Assembly (NCBI RefSeq): GCF_002210225.1
Contig: NZ_MWUJ01000003.1
Span: 124,001-188,000 of the forward strand
Source of the DNA: Geofilum rhodophaeum
Lineage (GTDB): Bacteria; Bacteroidota; Bacteroidia; Bacteroidales; Marinilabiliaceae
DNA: 64,000 bases
Reading direction: 5' to 3'
A program made the position numbers and the translations under genes. The stretch's first letter is position 1. Every line of letters starts with the position of its first letter. Below are positions 1-8,369 of the stretch, piece by piece. The notes beneath the pieces are model-generated. The model was not told where the DNA came from and did no database searches. It saw only the letters and a list, made by a program, of their open reading frames with translations.

Positions 1-1
1 C

Positions 2-583
2 CCCCGAATGGGCCAGTCCTCCTCCCTCTTCTACCGGCATGCCGCCTTGGGAAGTACCGACAATGGAAGCATAATGGGATTCATGACACGGATCTATCTG
101 CCGGGACCGGGAAAACACGATGCACTGTACCTCAGTGCAGATTTCCAAAAACGAAGCTGGGGCGAAACGGTGGCCAACAATGAGGACCTCCGCTACCGAC
201 AGAGCAATGTCATCAACTACCCCCGCGGCTATGATTTTGTACCCAACGATAAAATGTGGCTGCTGAGCGCCAACTACCAGTTTCCCTTGTGGCTGCCCGA
301 TGTCCGCCTGGGCAAATTGGCCTACCTCAAGCGGCTCCGAATGGGTCTCTTTTACGACCAGGCTTTCAGCACTTATGAGCAACGACTGGAGCCACTTTCG
401 ATCAATGTGCAACAACACATTCGACCGGCATCGGCAGGACTCGAATTGTTTGCGGACACCCACCTGCTGCGCTTCATCAGCCCTTTCAGCATCGGAGGCC
501 GGGCAGGCTACACCAGCGAAGGCGATTTTTTTGGCGGCTTCATCTTCAGCAGTGCACTGAGTGGCTTTTTGGTTAACCAGTAA
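2..583 (+). CDS. outer-membrane beta-barrel protein, C-terminal part (5' end outside window)
   Basis: The open frame enters from the left edge and ends at a TAA at 581-583, so only about 190 C-terminal residues are visible. They alternate short polar and aromatic/hydrophobic strands, with a YPRGYDF motif followed by a strand reading LLSANYQFPLW, as in the C-terminal barrels of Omp85/surface-antigen proteins and of PD40-repeat barrel proteins of Bacteroidota. A role in the outer membrane is inferred from this barrel pattern; the domain that would identify the family lies outside the window. Its stop is 3 bases from that of the convergent phosphoesterase gene. Confidence 0.6.
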   Translation, partial: PRMGQSSSLFYRHAALGSTDNGSIMGFMTRIYLPGPGKHDALYLSADFQKRSWGETVANNEDLRYRQSNVINYPRGYDFVPNDKMWLLSANYQFPLWLPDVRLGKLAYLKRLRMGLFYDQAFSTYEQRLEPLSINVQQHIRPASAGLELFADTHLLRFISPFSIGGRAGYTSEGDFFGGFIFSSALSGFLVNQ

Positions 584-586
584 GGG

Positions 587-1855
587 CTAGGCTTCCTTCA
601 CCACAGACCCGAGCGGTCCACGCCGCAGCGTAATGATGGTGATCTCCGGCGGCATGCCGACCCGGGCAGGCAGGCCATGGTAACCCAGGCCCCGGTTCAC
701 GTACAAAAACTGCTTGCCTTCCTGATACAGACCTGCCCAGCGCTTTTGCACATATTGGGCGGGACTCCAGCGAAAGTCTCCCTTTTCAATACCAAACTGC
801 ATGCCGTGGGTATGGCCGGACAAAGTGAGATCAAAAATACCCTGGGGCCGAATTTTATGGTCCCAGTGGTCGGGGTCGTGCGAAAGCAAAATACGGAAGT
901 TCAGTGCTTCCAGTCCGCGAGCAGCCAGCTGCTCATCTCCCGTCTGCGGAAAAGAAGCTGTACCCCAGTTTTCTACCCCGGCCAGACCAATGCGGTCGCC
1001 ATTTCGACTCAAAACCAGGCCCTTGTTGCGCAGCAATTGAAAACCCAAACGACGGTAGCCATCGGTAATGCCTCTGAAGTTGGCAGCTTTTTTAGATTCG
1101 GAAGGCCAGCGACTGTAATTGCCGTAATCGTGGTTGCCCAAAATGGCATACTTACCCATAGGCGCCTTTAAAGGCGCAAAAACGGATTCCCAGCCGCGCA
1201 CTTCGGCCGCAAAATTATTCACCAGATCACCGGTAAATAAGAGCAAGTCGGGCTGCTCTGCATTAATTAAAGCGATGGCTTCTTTCAAGGGTTCTCTGCG
1301 ATCGCCAAAACTGCCAATGTGCAAATCGGATATTTGCGCAATGCGTAAGCCATCAAAACCGGCAGGCAAATTGGGGAAACTAAGTGTCACATGCCGGGTA
1401 TAAAAAGCGTAGCGGCCTTTAAACGCACCAAATAAAAGGGAAACAAAGGGCGCCGTAGCCATCACAATTCCCACCTGACTCAAAAACTTCCTGCGCGACA
1501 TGCGGGGGTAGTGGTGCACCTTTTCTTCGCGCTTTGGCCAAAGCCGGTTAACGACCAGCTGCAAGCCATGAAAACCAGAAAAAAGGAACTTGCTGAGATA
1601 TACCAACAAGAAAAAAAATAAGAACCAGCCGAAATCACGATAAATCTGTGCACCATCGGTCTGGGGCATGCGCAAGCCTGTGTATATAAAACCTATAATG
1701 GCAGTTAAGGGAAGCAAGCCAAAAAAAGAAAGTGCAAACATCCTTGAAGCGGGAGACTTAAAACCTTTACTCTTTTTCCAACGCCAAAGCAAAAAGGCAT
1801 CGATCAAAACCACCACAACCACTACCAACCACACCAGAGCAAACTGATACTTCAT
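587..1855 (-). CDS. membrane-anchored metallophosphoesterase (YkuE/YaeI-like) with internal Tat motif
   Basis: 422 residues. The C-terminal half is a calcineurin-like phosphoesterase with the ordered metal-binding motifs DLHIG (near residue 177), TGDLV, GNHDY, SHDPDHWD and SGHTHG, which bind two metal ions. The N-terminus has three hydrophobic segments (about residues 5-25, 41-61, 76-95), then SRRKFL at 120-125 followed by a fourth hydrophobic stretch at 127-145. That hexapeptide fits the twin-arginine export motif, so the catalytic domain may be moved across the membrane folded. Bacillus YkuE is a known Tat-exported relative. The natural substrate is unknown; lipid or nucleotide phosphoesters are possible. 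A -7-like element lies at 1951-1958. Confidence 0.85.
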   Translation of the reverse strand: MKYQFALVWLVVVVVVLIDAFLLWRWKKSKGFKSPASRMFALSFFGLLPLTAIIGFIYTGLRMPQTDGAQIYRDFGWFLFFFLLVYLSKFLFSGFHGLQLVVNRLWPKREEKVHHYPRMSRRKFLSQVGIVMATAPFVSLLFGAFKGRYAFYTRHVTLSFPNLPAGFDGLRIAQISDLHIGSFGDRREPLKEAIALINAEQPDLLLFTGDLVNNFAAEVRGWESVFAPLKAPMGKYAILGNHDYGNYSRWPSESKKAANFRGITDGYRRLGFQLLRNKGLVLSRNGDRIGLAGVENWGTASFPQTGDEQLAARGLEALNFRILLSHDPDHWDHKIRPQGIFDLTLSGHTHGMQFGIEKGDFRWSPAQYVQKRWAGLYQEGKQFLYVNRGLGYHGLPARVGMPPEITIITLRRGPLGSVVKEA

Positions 1856-1950
1856 ACGCGTTTCTGTTAGGAAGCATATACTTAAAGACAGGCAACAAAA
1901 GCCTGAAAATGAAGGACGCTACACGGATTTGTTTACCATAAAATCCGTTG

Positions 1951-1958
1951 CAAAGTTA
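1951..1958 (-). promoter_or_regulatory. Bacteroidota -7 element for the phosphoesterase gene
   Basis: Read on the minus strand the bases are TAACTTTG, a full match to the phylum's TAnnTTTG -7 element. Transcription would start near 1944, about 90 bases before the ATG at 1855. No TTTG is seen at the expected -33 spacing. The predicted leader contains a short 8-base inverted repeat (1923-1930 with 1941-1948). Confidence 0.4.
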
Positions 1959-2112
1959 CAACAACCCTGCCGCCGTAGTGATAAAAAAAGTTAATCTTGC
2001 AAAAGGACTGTTGCACAGGCTTAGCGTCCTTCAACAGACATTTCGGGAACATATATTGGCAAATCACTCCTTTGTGCGACCAACAAGCACTCAAAAGCAT
2101 TACTTTTGAAGC

Positions 2113-3198
2113 ATGAGCAAAAAGACGGAAAACGCGGACGATTTTCTGCGCATTCATGAGGGCATCATGAAACCGGGCCTTCCCTCCTCCCTGAGGCGAA
2201 TAGCCTATGTCTCCCTTATAGGCATTGCCAGCATGCTTCTTCTGGGAGAGTTGCTGGATCTGTCGGATATGTCGGACATCTATTCGCGTCCCATCGCAAT
2301 CATTATGGCTGTACTGGGGATCAATTTATTGAGTGAAGGCAACATCATCATCAACAGAGTGCTTAACCGGCGCATGCCCTGGAGCAAACAATTGAAAAGA
2401 CGGATTGGCCTGCAGCTTGCACTGAGTTTCGCCTGGCTTACAATCATTTACCTCTTCTTTGTATTGACTTCGCCACGAAGCCTGTCTAAAGGGGCTTTGA
2501 TTTCCTTCATCTTCGGAACGATTTTTATCATGGGGTTTAACGGGGTGCTGATTCTCCGTAACTTTGCCTACAACTGGCGACAATCCATTCTCGAAAACGA
2601 AGAACTCAAACAGGCCAAACTGCATGCCGACTATATGGCGCTGCAAAACCAACTCAATCCGCACTTCCTTTTCAACAGTTTCAGTGTACTGATCTCGGAA
2701 ATTCAATACAACCCGATAAGCGCTGTTGAGTTTGCGCAAAAGATGTCGGACGTTTATCGTTACGTGTTGCAACAGCGCAATGCCACCACCACGCCCCTTA
2801 AATCAGAATTGGATTTTATTGCCGATTATTATTATCTTCATCAAATCCGTATGGGTGAGACCCTGGATTTGAAAACAGATATCAATCCCGAACACCTTAA
2901 CCTGGAAATTCCGCCCCTTACCCTGCAGATTCTGATTGAAAATGCCATCAAACACAACCGGGCTACGGAAAAAAAGCCACTGCAGATAAGGGTGAGCAGC
3001 AGACCCGATCACAGAATTCAGGTCAGCAACAACATTCACCGAAAAAGCAGCACCTATTCTACCGGAACCGGACTCGAAAATATAACCAAACGCTATCGTC
3101 TGCTCACATCCAAAGAACTTATTATCGAAGACGACAATGGGGTTTTTCAGGTCAGTCTCCCCTTACTCGAAAAGCACGAACTGCCCAAACCCATTTAA
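2113..3198 (+). CDS. LytS-type sensor histidine kinase (His_kinase family)
   Basis: 361 residues. There are four hydrophobic segments (about 30-50, 60-80, 98-120, 127-149), then a coiled linker and the His_kinase domain: the phosphoacceptor box NQLNPHFLFN with His184, and the ATPase N-box LIENAIKHN near residue 270, followed by a glycine-poor G-box TGTGLENI. The family signals to LytTR response regulators, and one is encoded 18 bases downstream. No periplasmic ligand domain is present, so any signal is probably sensed in the membrane. A TACTTTTG element at 2101-2108 lies only 4 bases before the ATG; either the transcript is almost leaderless or translation starts at Met19 (2167). Confidence 0.9.
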   Translation: MSKKTENADDFLRIHEGIMKPGLPSSLRRIAYVSLIGIASMLLLGELLDLSDMSDIYSRPIAIIMAVLGINLLSEGNIIINRVLNRRMPWSKQLKRRIGLQLALSFAWLTIIYLFFVLTSPRSLSKGALISFIFGTIFIMGFNGVLILRNFAYNWRQSILENEELKQAKLHADYMALQNQLNPHFLFNSFSVLISEIQYNPISAVEFAQKMSDVYRYVLQQRNATTTPLKSELDFIADYYYLHQIRMGETLDLKTDINPEHLNLEIPPLTLQILIENAIKHNRATEKKPLQIRVSSRPDHRIQVSNNIHRKSSTYSTGTGLENITKRYRLLTSKELIIEDDNGVFQVSLPLLEKHELPKPI

Positions 3199-3216
3199 AC
3201 CTAAAATTTGCATCCG

Positions 3217-3999
3217 ATGAATACCCAACCAACACGCATCCTGATTGTTGAGGATGAATTGCCTTCACAGCGCCTCCTGAAAAACATGATTGTAGAGCTG
3301 CGACCCGACTGGCAGGTGGTGGCCACCACCACCGGAGTGGAGGAAACCGTGGAGTGGCTGCAAAACAATCCCCACCCCCAACTGATCTTTTTAGATGTCC
3401 AGCTGTCGGACGGCCTCAGTTTCGAGATATTTGACCAAATTAAGCCCCAATCGGTGGTGGTCTTTACAACGGCTTACGACGAGTACGCCATTCATGCCTT
3501 TAAGGTCAACAGCATCGACTACCTGCTCAAGCCCATTCGTCCCGAACAGCTTGAGGAGAGTCTGAAAAAGTACGAGCGCCTCATGCTAACACTGACGCCC
3601 CGCATTGACCTTAGCGAACTGAAAAACTTAAGCGCCTTGCTGCAAGAAGGAAAACCGACTTACCGCAACCGCATTTTGGTGCCTGCCGCCGACGGCTTCC
3701 TTAAGCTCAATGTGCGCGATGTGGCTTTTTTTCACAGTTCTCAAAAAGTTACCACAGCCCTCACCCACAATCAGCAACCACATATTGTAGATATGACCCT
3801 GGAAAAACTGGAAGAAGAACTCGACCCCGACTTGTTTTTCAGAGCCAACCGTCAGTTTCTTCTGCACATCGATGCCATTCAACGCATAGAAACCTGGTTC
3901 AACGGCAAACTGGTTGTAAAAACCCGCCCCGAGGCCGATGAAAAAATTGTGGTCAGTCGCGAAAAGGCCAGAAGTTTTAAAGACTGGATCAACCGCTAA
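3217..3999 (+). CDS. LytTR-family response regulator
   Basis: About 260 residues from the ATG at 3217 (an in-frame TTG at 3208 would add three residues; the ATG gives the usual start just before ILIVEDE). The N-terminal receiver domain has the acidic pair ED, the phosphorylated Asp60 in IFLDVQLSDG, Thr/Tyr switch residues (VVFTTAYDEYA) and the conserved Lys in LLKPI. The C-terminal LytTR DNA-binding domain spans about 155-255, with the typical KVTTALTHNQ and FFRANRQFLLHIDAI segments. It forms a two-gene operon with the sensor kinase before it. The target genes cannot be told from this window. Confidence 0.92.
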   Translation: MNTQPTRILIVEDELPSQRLLKNMIVELRPDWQVVATTTGVEETVEWLQNNPHPQLIFLDVQLSDGLSFEIFDQIKPQSVVVFTTAYDEYAIHAFKVNSIDYLLKPIRPEQLEESLKKYERLMLTLTPRIDLSELKNLSALLQEGKPTYRNRILVPAADGFLKLNVRDVAFFHSSQKVTTALTHNQQPHIVDMTLEKLEEELDPDLFFRANRQFLLHIDAIQRIETWFNGKLVVKTRPEADEKIVVSREKARSFKDWINR

Positions 4000-4007
4000 T
4001 TAGCATT

Positions 4008-5102
4008 TTAATCTTCTGCCACAGCGGGTCGGTCGCTTTCGGTCTGCCGCCCTTCCTTTATCATGGTCTTGATCTCCTCCCGTTCTTCGCTATCGGGCTG
4101 GGGTACTTCACTTTTTTGACCAGGGGTTCCCTCGCTCAAATAAAAACGACAAAACAAGGGGAAGTGATCGGACCCAATTCCACGCAGTCGTTTAAAGGAG
4201 GCGATAAGCACCTCGCCGGAATGAAAAAACAAATCGATGGGAAAACGAAAAACAGGATAGCGGGCATGAAAGGTGGACACAAAGCCGCGTCCGATGCGCG
4301 GATCAATCAGGCGGGAGACTTTTCGGAATAAAATGGAGGAGCGTGCCCAGGCTACATTGTTGAAATCGCCGGCAACGACAACGGGGCCTGTCTGTTTACG
4401 CACTCTTTGGGCGACCGACAAGAGCTCGCTGTCGCGTTCCTTGGATGTGGGTTCTTCGGTGGGACTGGGTGGTGGGGGATGCACCCCCCAGAAGGTGAAG
4501 GCCTGGCCATCCCGGGTCTCCATCTGAATCTCCATACTGGGAAGGTCGTCTGCGGTCAGGTAATGCACCTTGGCATTTATGACCGGCAAACGGGTATAGA
4601 AATGCATGCCATAGGTATTCTCCAAGGCTACTTTTTGACTGAAGGGATAAACTTTCTCCAAGGCAGCCATTCCTTGCTCCCAGGCGTGGTTCGACTCCAT
4701 GGTGAGTACCACATCGGGATCCTGCTCCCTGATCAAAGCAAGCAAGCGCTTATACTGCGCATTGAACAGATACACATTAACGGAGAGCAGGGTAACACCC
4801 TGTCGTTCAGCTTCCGACTTGAAGCGTCTTTTCTTTGGATACAAGGGCGTATAAGGGAAAAGCACCCAGCTGTTGTGGATACCAACCGCCACCAGGGCGC
4901 CCGTGCTCACCCAAAACAGAATGCCTTCAGCTTCGATCCAGGGCCCTGCCAGCACAAGCAGCATCAAAGCCTGCAAAACCCAGAGCTGAATCCGCACAAA
5001 GTCGAGCACCCTAAAAAACCAGTGCTGTTCGCTTACCAGAGGCAGCAAATCAACCAACACCAACAAAAAAACACCCAGCGTCCAAATCGTCATCATGATC
5101 AT
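4008..5102 (-). CDS. membrane endonuclease/exonuclease/phosphatase (EEP) family protein
   Basis: 364 residues. Three hydrophobic segments (about 5-23, 34-56, 63-80) are followed by an EEP catalytic domain with the metal and catalytic signatures VVLTMES (Glu), VVAGDFNNVAW (Asp-x-Asn) and GIGSDHFPL (Ser-Asp-His). EEP proteins cleave phosphodiester or phosphoester bonds in nucleic acids, lipids or signalling molecules. The membrane anchor argues for an envelope-side substrate, but none can be assigned. The tail after residue 320 is acidic and low in complexity. The gene is convergent with the response regulator, with 8 bases between the stops. Confidence 0.85.
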   Translation of the reverse strand: MIMMTIWTLGVFLLVLVDLLPLVSEQHWFFRVLDFVRIQLWVLQALMLLVLAGPWIEAEGILFWVSTGALVAVGIHNSWVLFPYTPLYPKKRRFKSEAERQGVTLLSVNVYLFNAQYKRLLALIREQDPDVVLTMESNHAWEQGMAALEKVYPFSQKVALENTYGMHFYTRLPVINAKVHYLTADDLPSMEIQMETRDGQAFTFWGVHPPPPSPTEEPTSKERDSELLSVAQRVRKQTGPVVVAGDFNNVAWARSSILFRKVSRLIDPRIGRGFVSTFHARYPVFRFPIDLFFHSGEVLIASFKRLRGIGSDHFPLFCRFYLSEGTPGQKSEVPQPDSEEREEIKTMIKEGRQTESDRPAVAED

Positions 5103-5171
5103 CAGAAAATCAATGCGCTACTTTTCGGACAATGAAAATACGCATTATTCCGGCATGCGACAACAAACAGG

Positions 5172-5681
5172 CTAAGCTTTCATGATATAACAAACCACCT
5201 GCAAGTCCCCTTGCCGGGCAAAAACCAGATAACCCTTCTCTTTCAACTGATCCAGGAGGGGCACCGGTTCAAAAGGAGCTTGCAGCTCCAAAATCTCATC
5301 GCCCTGCAGCTGATGGGCGGCACTGAGGACTCCGGCCAGGGGACTTTCTCCCTTTTGAATAAGGCTGGAAGCATCATAAATCCGCACCACCCGGCTTTCA
5401 GAAAACCATTCGGGCGGGGCAGCGACCAGATAACTGTGCGCCTCTGATCCCGCCTCTGTGCCGTGTTGACCCACGGCCTCCCGCAGATTTCTGACCAAGT
5501 CATCAACAGGCAATTGACCTATGGCTGCCGCCTGTTGCAGGGTGGCAACCCGGCCCACCGTTCTTCGCAAAACGGGATGCTTCAACTTTTCAAAGGCGGG
5601 CGACAAAGCCACCAGAACCTGTTCCAGCTCAGGCCACTGGTCGAGCAGCTCCCCCACCTTTGTTTTTGGTGTAATCAACAC
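5172..5681 (-). CDS. DUF1858 protein with DUF2249-like C-terminus
   Basis: 169 residues. The N-terminus (about 1-70) is a DUF1858 domain, recognisable by the pattern TKVGELLDQWPELEQVL, then PVLRRTVGRVATLQQAAA. The last 65 residues (GDEILELQAPFEPVPLLDQL, ending in YIMKA) resemble the DUF2249/TusA-like fold, without its usual cysteine. DUF1858 is related to the N-terminal domain of RIC/ScdA iron-centre repair proteins. The gene starts 7 bases after the DUF438 gene on the same strand, so the two are probably co-transcribed. The biochemical role is unknown; a partner for the hemerythrin protein is inferred from context. Confidence 0.8.
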   Translation of the reverse strand: MLITPKTKVGELLDQWPELEQVLVALSPAFEKLKHPVLRRTVGRVATLQQAAAIGQLPVDDLVRNLREAVGQHGTEAGSEAHSYLVAAPPEWFSESRVVRIYDASSLIQKGESPLAGVLSAAHQLQGDEILELQAPFEPVPLLDQLKEKGYLVFARQGDLQVVCYIMKA

Positions 5682-5688
5682 AATCTTG

Positions 5689-6918
5689 TTATTTTGAGTA
5701 ATTTAAGAGTCTCTGCTCACCCTCTAAGGCCCGCAACTTGGTCAAATCCTGGGTAAACTCAACCGTGCCCAGGTATTCCCCTTCGGATCCGCGCATGGCA
5801 AAATATTCGATGTAAATAAAACGCCCCTGAAACTGAATCCAAAATGCAGCACTGCTTTCCTTCCCGCTTTTAAAGTCCTCAATAATCTGATCCACAATAT
5901 GCACACTACCGGGTGGGTGACACATACGTACATCACGTCCCAAAATAGCACGGTTGCGGGCAAAAATGCGCTTGGGTCCGTGGGAAAAAAATTTCACCTT
6001 ATCGTCCTTGTCCACAAAGGTGAGGTCGATGGGCAGGGTGGAAAACAAGGAAGATAACTCATCCATATTAAAGGCGCCGGTCGGGAGGCGCACATTGCCT
6101 CCGACGCCATATTCCACCTGCGAAGCACTGGCTCCCTCGGGTCGCCACTCTACCTGCGGATCGACCAGACAAAAACCGTATTCCGGTGTTTGCTGATGCA
6201 CCTGCATCCACTCCTCCTCAGTCAGGGTGTCCATGCTCATAGGCAGCAAAATCTCCTCCTCTTTCATGATCATATCCAAAACCGACTGAACGGCTGGCTT
6301 CACCGCGCCTTCTACCACCAGGGGCAACTCATCCAGCTGCAGCGTGTCGTGCTGACTCACCGCGGCTATGGCGGCTTTTAAATAACTGCGCGTTTCGTCG
6401 TGTTTGCCCCACATCACTTTGGGGGGACCGGTAATACCGTGGGCTTCCATGAAGGGAAACAGCAGGTACTCTTTCTTCAAATAGTGCTTGTCCACATCCA
6501 TCAGCGCATTGAGTTTGCCGTGCAGGGCAATTAACCACTTGGGCACCTCATCCTGCTGCAGACCCGAGCGTTGCTTCAACAAATCCGCGACTTCCTCAGC
6601 AACTGCCTCCAGGGCTCTGTTTTCCTGCTTCAAGACATCCACCGGGTGCCCCTCGGGCACCGGTGCGGCGCCGCTTTGGTCGATATGCCCATCCAAGACC
6701 TGGGTGTGGACATCACAGAGCTTGAGGACTTCCTCCACCGGAAGTCCCTCCGATATCAGCTCTTGTTCCACTTCCACCACATCGTCGTAGGGAATGTATT
6801 GCAACAGATCGACCAAGCGCTGCTTGACCTGCTCGGGGGCCTGACCGCTGTGCAATTCCAAAATCATGTGCTTAAGAATTTCCTTGCGCTTCTCCGAATT
6901 GTTGATGAGCTCACTCAT
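5689..6918 (-). CDS. DUF438-hemerythrin-PAS protein (paralogue 1)
   Basis: 409 residues. The order is: DUF438 helical domain (1-80); hemerythrin-like four-helix region (about 95-235) carrying candidate di-iron ligands GHPVDVLKQEN, LHGKLNALMDVDKHYLKKE, KHDETR and EEEILLP; C-terminal PAS domain (about 285-400) with a conserved CHPPGSVHIV segment. Hemerythrin domains bind O2, NO or damaged iron; PAS domains sense or bind partners. There is no kinase or DNA-binding output, so the protein probably acts as a sensor/repair factor or by protein contact. It is paralogous to the divergent gene that starts at 7140, with the same domain order and matching motifs. DUF1858 follows in the same operon. Confidence 0.88.
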   Translation of the reverse strand: MSELINNSEKRKEILKHMILELHSGQAPEQVKQRLVDLLQYIPYDDVVEVEQELISEGLPVEEVLKLCDVHTQVLDGHIDQSGAAPVPEGHPVDVLKQENRALEAVAEEVADLLKQRSGLQQDEVPKWLIALHGKLNALMDVDKHYLKKEYLLFPFMEAHGITGPPKVMWGKHDETRSYLKAAIAAVSQHDTLQLDELPLVVEGAVKPAVQSVLDMIMKEEEILLPMSMDTLTEEEWMQVHQQTPEYGFCLVDPQVEWRPEGASASQVEYGVGGNVRLPTGAFNMDELSSLFSTLPIDLTFVDKDDKVKFFSHGPKRIFARNRAILGRDVRMCHPPGSVHIVDQIIEDFKSGKESSAAFWIQFQGRFIYIEYFAMRGSEGEYLGTVEFTQDLTKLRALEGEQRLLNYSK

Positions 6919-6958
6919 ATGCCTGCATTTAAAATTAAAACAAAGCTGTCGTTATTTA

Positions 6959-7010
6959 GCCTGCATTATTCATAAATTATCTATTACGACAACTTATGAA
7001 TAAAGCAGGT
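6959..7010. repeat. long inverted repeat in the DUF438 divergent control region
   Basis: The arms at 6960-6975 (CCTGCATTATTCATAA) and 6994-7009 (TTATGAATAAAGCAGG) are complementary at 15 of 16 positions, with an 18-base spacer. The site lies 42-91 bases upstream of the minus-strand DUF438 start. It may be a two-site operator or a leader-RNA hairpin; downstream of the candidate minus-strand -7 element it would be transcribed. Confidence 0.6.
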
Positions 7011-7023
7011 TAGAATCAATAAA

Positions 7024-7031
7024 CAAAGATA
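7024..7031 (-). promoter_or_regulatory. -7 element for DUF438 paralogue 1
   Basis: The minus strand reads TATCTTTG, matching TAnnTTTG. The predicted start near 7017 gives a leader of about 100 bases that includes the long inverted repeat. A TTTG at minus-strand 7048-7051 is 16 bases away, shorter than the usual 19-21, so support is partial. Confidence 0.4.
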
Positions 7032-7037
7032 AAAAAC

Positions 7038-7059
7038 AAAAAGACTTCAAAGTCTTTTT
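7038..7059. repeat. perfect 22-base palindrome between the two DUF438 genes
   Basis: The arms AAAAAGACTT (7038-7047) and AAGTCTTTTT (7050-7059) are exactly complementary around a 2-base centre (CA). A 2-base centre is too tight for a good RNA loop, which favours a dimeric protein binding site. It sits 7 bases beyond the minus-strand -7 element and 81 bases before the plus-strand gene, so one bound regulator could affect both. Confidence 0.55.
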
Positions 7060-7139
7060 ACAGAAAAAATTTCTGATTTTTGTATCTTTAATGCCTCTTT
7101 AGTCCCTTTCCGTCCATTCCGAAAAAAAAGATACAAGTT

Positions 7140-8363
7140 ATGTCCGAATTAATCAACCAACCTGAGCAGCGCCTGAAACAGTTGCTGGACTTTTGCCGAA
7201 GACTTATTGCAGGTGAAAACGGGAACGAGCTGTACCAGCACTACCGCCCGATAACCGACCGGGTTACAGCCACCGAAGCCATGGAGGTGCTGGATCTGCT
7301 TCTTCGCGAGGGAATGCCGGTGGCTGCGCTCAAAGCCTGGGTGCCAAAAATCCTGAATGTATTTCACCGTTCGCTCAAGGCAGGGGAATGGGAAAAGCCC
7401 GGCGAAGGGCATTTTCTGTACTACCTGATGCAAGAAAATAGAAAAGCGGAGGCGCTTATGCAGAAAATAAAAGGCTGGTCGCGACAAGTCTTTCCCGACC
7501 TGCAAGCCACTCATCTCAAAGCCCTTAAAAACAGTCTCCACGAACTACGTGCCTACGAAAGCCATTACATCAAAAAAGAAAATATCCTTTTCCCCTATCT
7601 GGAGCAGGCCTTTCCGGGGCACCGCTGCCTGTCGGTCATGTGGTCCTTCCACGACGACTTCCGCAACAGTCTGAAAGTACTCGACGAGCTGCTCAGTCGG
7701 GATAAACCCGATGCACGCCTGCTCAGCCGCGAACTGGGACGCCTCTTTTTTGTGGTGCTGCCCCTTATTTTCAGGGAAGAACAAATTGTCTTTCCGGTTG
7801 CGCTCAGGGCCATCCCTGAGCGCCTCTGGCAAGAGATGCTGAATCAAAGTGCAGAGGTGGGCTGGTGCTACATTCCAGAACCAGAACTTCGGGCAGGCTC
7901 CGCAGCACGACCAACATCCGCATCCTCGCTGCCGCAGGCCGGCCGCGACCCTTCTTCGCTTATCGACCTCGAAACTGGGGTCTTATTGCCCGAGCAAATC
8001 AAATGGTTGCTGAACACCCTGCCGGTAGATGTCACCTTCATCGACGAAAACGACGAAGTACGCTACTTCTCGGGAGGCGAACACCGTATTTTTCACCGGG
8101 CCAAGGCCATCATCGGCCGAAAAGTTCAAAACTGCCACCCACCGGAAAGTGTGCACATGGTCGAGGAAATTGTAAACGCCTTTAAAAACGGGAGTCGCGA
8201 CCATGCCGATTTCTGGATCAGCATGAAAGAACGCTTCATCCACATTCGCTACTTTGCCGTTCGCGACGAAGAAAAACAATACAAAGGCACCCTGGAAGTC
8301 AGCCAGGATGTTACCGAAATTCGTGCTCTGGAAGGCCAGCGTCGGCTGCTCGAATGGAAATAA
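7140..8363 (+). CDS. DUF438-hemerythrin-PAS protein (paralogue 2)
   Basis: 407 residues with the same layout as its divergent neighbour: DUF438 domain (1-85), hemerythrin-like region (about 100-235; GHFLYYLMQEN, LHELRAYESHYIKKE, SFHDDFR, EEQIVFP) and C-terminal PAS (about 285-400) with CHPPESVHMV. The candidate iron ligands are kept in both copies, whereas the N-terminal domains and linker have diverged strongly. This suggests an old duplication with both di-iron sites under selection. No DUF1858 partner follows; the gene meets the large sensor kinase tail to tail 6 bases later. Function (O2/NO sensing or iron-centre protection) is inferred from the family. Confidence 0.88.
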   Translation: MSELINQPEQRLKQLLDFCRRLIAGENGNELYQHYRPITDRVTATEAMEVLDLLLREGMPVAALKAWVPKILNVFHRSLKAGEWEKPGEGHFLYYLMQENRKAEALMQKIKGWSRQVFPDLQATHLKALKNSLHELRAYESHYIKKENILFPYLEQAFPGHRCLSVMWSFHDDFRNSLKVLDELLSRDKPDARLLSRELGRLFFVVLPLIFREEQIVFPVALRAIPERLWQEMLNQSAEVGWCYIPEPELRAGSAARPTSASSLPQAGRDPSSLIDLETGVLLPEQIKWLLNTLPVDVTFIDENDEVRYFSGGEHRIFHRAKAIIGRKVQNCHPPESVHMVEEIVNAFKNGSRDHADFWISMKERFIHIRYFAVRDEEKQYKGTLEVSQDVTEIRALEGQRRLLEWK

Positions 8364-8369
8364 TGCAGG

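Noticed and set aside
1933-2157. Minus-strand 74-codon frame before the LytS kinase
   Set aside because: It overlaps the kinase start and the phosphoesterase leader, with no recognisable domain.
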